A stretch of 6,457 nt of DNA. Origin: JACGMN01 sp964522635 (lineage in GTDB: Archaea > Halobacteriota > Syntropharchaeia > Alkanophagales > Methanospirareceae). Positions 6,149 to 6,457 of the stretch are shown piece after piece. Below the pieces are notes generated by a model. That model was not told where the DNA came from. It made no database searches and worked only from the letters and a program-made list of their open reading frames with translations. Position 1 is the stretch's first letter, and each line of letters opens with the position of its first letter. The position numbers were made by a program, and so were the translations under genes. The stretch covers positions 1 to 6,457 of the forward strand of contig CAZFWT010000082.1 of NCBI GenBank assembly GCA_964522635.1. The letters run 5' to 3'.

Positions 6149-6184
6149 AGTGATACCAGATAGTATCTGATTCACCTTATCACT
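6149..6184. promoter_or_regulatory. nested inverted repeats over the predicted trxB start site (candidate operator)
   Basis: An inner 13-bp palindrome CAGATAGTATCTG (6157-6169, centre 6163) is surrounded by perfect 7-bp arms AGTGATA (6149-6155) and TATCACT (6178-6184). Counting about 26 bases from the centre of the trxB TATA box puts transcription start near 6166, inside this element. Archaeal repressors commonly bind palindromes at that position, so this is a plausible operator for trxB and perhaps the whole cluster. It could instead form an RNA hairpin at the 5' end of the message. No regulator gene is in the window. Confidence 0.5.
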
Positions 6185-6187
6185 TAG

Positions 6188-6196
6188 TTTTATAAA
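6188..6196 (-). promoter_or_regulatory. TATA box for trxB
   Basis: TTTATAAAA on the minus strand, in a locally AT-rich stretch. It predicts a start near 6166 and a leader of roughly 45 bases before ATG 6120, room for the G-rich ribosome site. This would be the main promoter of the trxB-rnhB-tfb cluster. Confidence 0.65.
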
Positions 6197-6208
6197 CGCG
6201 GGGTGCTG

Positions 6209-6217
6209 AATATTAAT
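6209..6217 (+). promoter_or_regulatory. TATA-like box for tRNA-Val
   Basis: AATATTAAT lies with its centre about 24 bases before the mature 5' end of the tRNA, the expected place for an archaeal tRNA promoter with little or no 5' leader. It is divergent from the trxB promoter, about 20 bases away. Confidence 0.5.
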
Positions 6218-6236
6218 GTGGCTTTGCCGATACCGG

Positions 6237-6310
6237 GGGCCCGTGGTCTAGTTGGTTATGACGTCGCCTTGACAAGGCGGAGGTCATGCGTTCGAATCGC
6301 ATCGGGCCCA
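6237..6310 (+). tRNA. tRNA-Val (anticodon GAC)
   Basis: A complete 74-base cloverleaf with no intron. The acceptor stem pairs GGGCCCG (6237-6243) with CGGGCCC (6303-6309), and the discriminator base is A6310. The D arm carries AGTTGGTTAT in its loop. The anticodon stem TCGCC/GGCGG closes the loop TTGACAA, with anticodon GAC at 6271-6273, reading the valine codons GUC and GUU. The variable loop has five bases, and the T arm is ATGCG-TTCGAAT-CGCAT. The CCA end is not encoded, so it must be added by the CCA-adding enzyme. All stems are fully paired apart from one T-G at the top of the anticodon stem. Confidence 0.97.
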
Positions 6311-6329
6311 TTCACTACAGCGGATGAAT

Positions 6330-6341
6330 CCTTTTAAAAGG
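6330..6341. repeat. perfect 12-bp palindrome CCTTTTAAAAGG
   Basis: CCTTTTAAAAGG lies 19 bases after the tRNA and 4 bases before a TATA-like box. It could serve the next gene as a regulator site. Its T4 run, together with the T4 at 6346-6349, could also help end the tRNA transcript. Neither role is proven by the sequence. Confidence 0.4.
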
Positions 6342-6345
6342 GAAG

Positions 6346-6353
6346 TTTTATAT
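6346..6353 (+). promoter_or_regulatory. TATA-like box for the gene at the window end
   Basis: TTTTATAT at 6346-6353, in an AT-rich patch, is centred about 36 bases before ATG 6386. A start near 6376 would leave a leader of about 10 bases. No Shine-Dalgarno sequence is seen in that interval. Confidence 0.45.
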
Positions 6354-6385
6354 GAGCGCGAGCACTGAAATTGTTGTGATATTAA

Positions 6386-6457
6386 ATGGCTGTAGATGCG
6401 CCGAAGATATTTGGTAAGTTTGAGCTGCACGAGCCGCGGCAACTCCGTGAATGGGAG
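6386..6457 (+). CDS. N-terminal fragment of an unidentified protein (cut by window end)
   Basis: ATG 6386 opens a frame that stays open to the window edge (24 codons). The start reads MAVDAPKIFGKFELHEPRQL, then continues for four more residues. I do not recognise the family from so few residues. Support for a real gene comes from the TATA-like box upstream, the AT-rich run immediately before the ATG, and the drop back to GC-rich, coding-like sequence after it. It is on the same strand as tRNA-Val but probably transcribed separately. Confidence 0.5.
   Translation, partial: MAVDAPKIFGKFELHEPRQLREWE

Larger units (their letters stand above)
6133..6205. repeat. 8-bp inverted repeat flanking the trxB control region
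   Basis: CACCCCGC at 6133-6140 is matched exactly by its reverse complement GCGGGGTG at 6198-6205. The pair brackets the trxB TATA box and the smaller nested palindromes. The left arm on the minus strand overlaps the G-rich ribosome site of trxB. An arm of this length across about 57 bases can arise by chance in GC-rich DNA, so function is uncertain. Confidence 0.5.

Noticed and set aside
6352..6417. 21-codon open frame starting at ATG 6352
   Set aside because: It starts inside the TATA-like box, lacks a ribosome site, and competes with the frame from 6386 that stays open to the window end.

Overview
The window is from an archaeon, most likely a euryarchaeote in the broad methanogen/Archaeoglobus/ANME sphere. 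The sequence reasons are: a complete archaeal transcription factor B gene; a CobY-type cobinamide-phosphate guanylyltransferase (the archaeal enzyme, with the same 196-residue length as the Methanocaldococcus protein); a DUF99 (UPF0215) protein; clear archaeal TATA boxes (TTTATATA, TTTATAAAA) about 25-30 bases before expected starts; and a tRNA gene with no encoded CCA. I cannot name the species. Base composition looks moderately GC-rich with AT-rich promoter patches, and I see no transposase, phage gene, CRISPR array or other sign of a mobile region.

Layout. (1) 1-1700, plus strand: a possible tail of an upstream gene, an amidohydrolase of the chlorohydrolase/cytosine-deaminase superfamily, and a small CoA-binding (YccU-type) Rossmann protein behind an AT-only patch. 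(2) 1733-2323, minus: cobY, convergent with the CoA-binding gene. (3) 2366-2421: a compact divergent promoter shared by cobY and a plus-strand two-gene unit. (4) 2421-3520, plus: an unrecognised 160-residue protein translationally coupled (TAATG) to a divergent DUF99 protein. (5) 3553-6120, minus: a trxB-rnhB-tfb cluster, transcribed in that order; trxB and rnhB overlap by GTGA, and tfb starts 7 bases after rnhB ends but has its own strong TATA box inside the end of rnhB. (6) 6121-6236: a divergent intergenic region with a trxB promoter, nested inverted repeats over the predicted trxB start site, and a tRNA promoter. (7) 6237-6310, plus: tRNA-Val(GAC). (8) 6386 to the end, plus: the first 24 codons of an unidentified gene with its own promoter-like element.

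How the genes fit together. Most are housekeeping: thiol redox (TrxB), removal of RNA from DNA (RNase HII), basal transcription initiation (TFB), corrinoid salvage/synthesis (CobY) and valine decoding. The less ordinary parts are the unknown protein/DUF99 pair, where DUF99 seems to have lost one of the acidic residues usual at the start of the family and the partner has a loose nuclease-like signature, and the palindrome-rich control region of trxB. Both are hypotheses from reading the sequence. No convincing new multi-gene system is visible beyond that two-gene unit.
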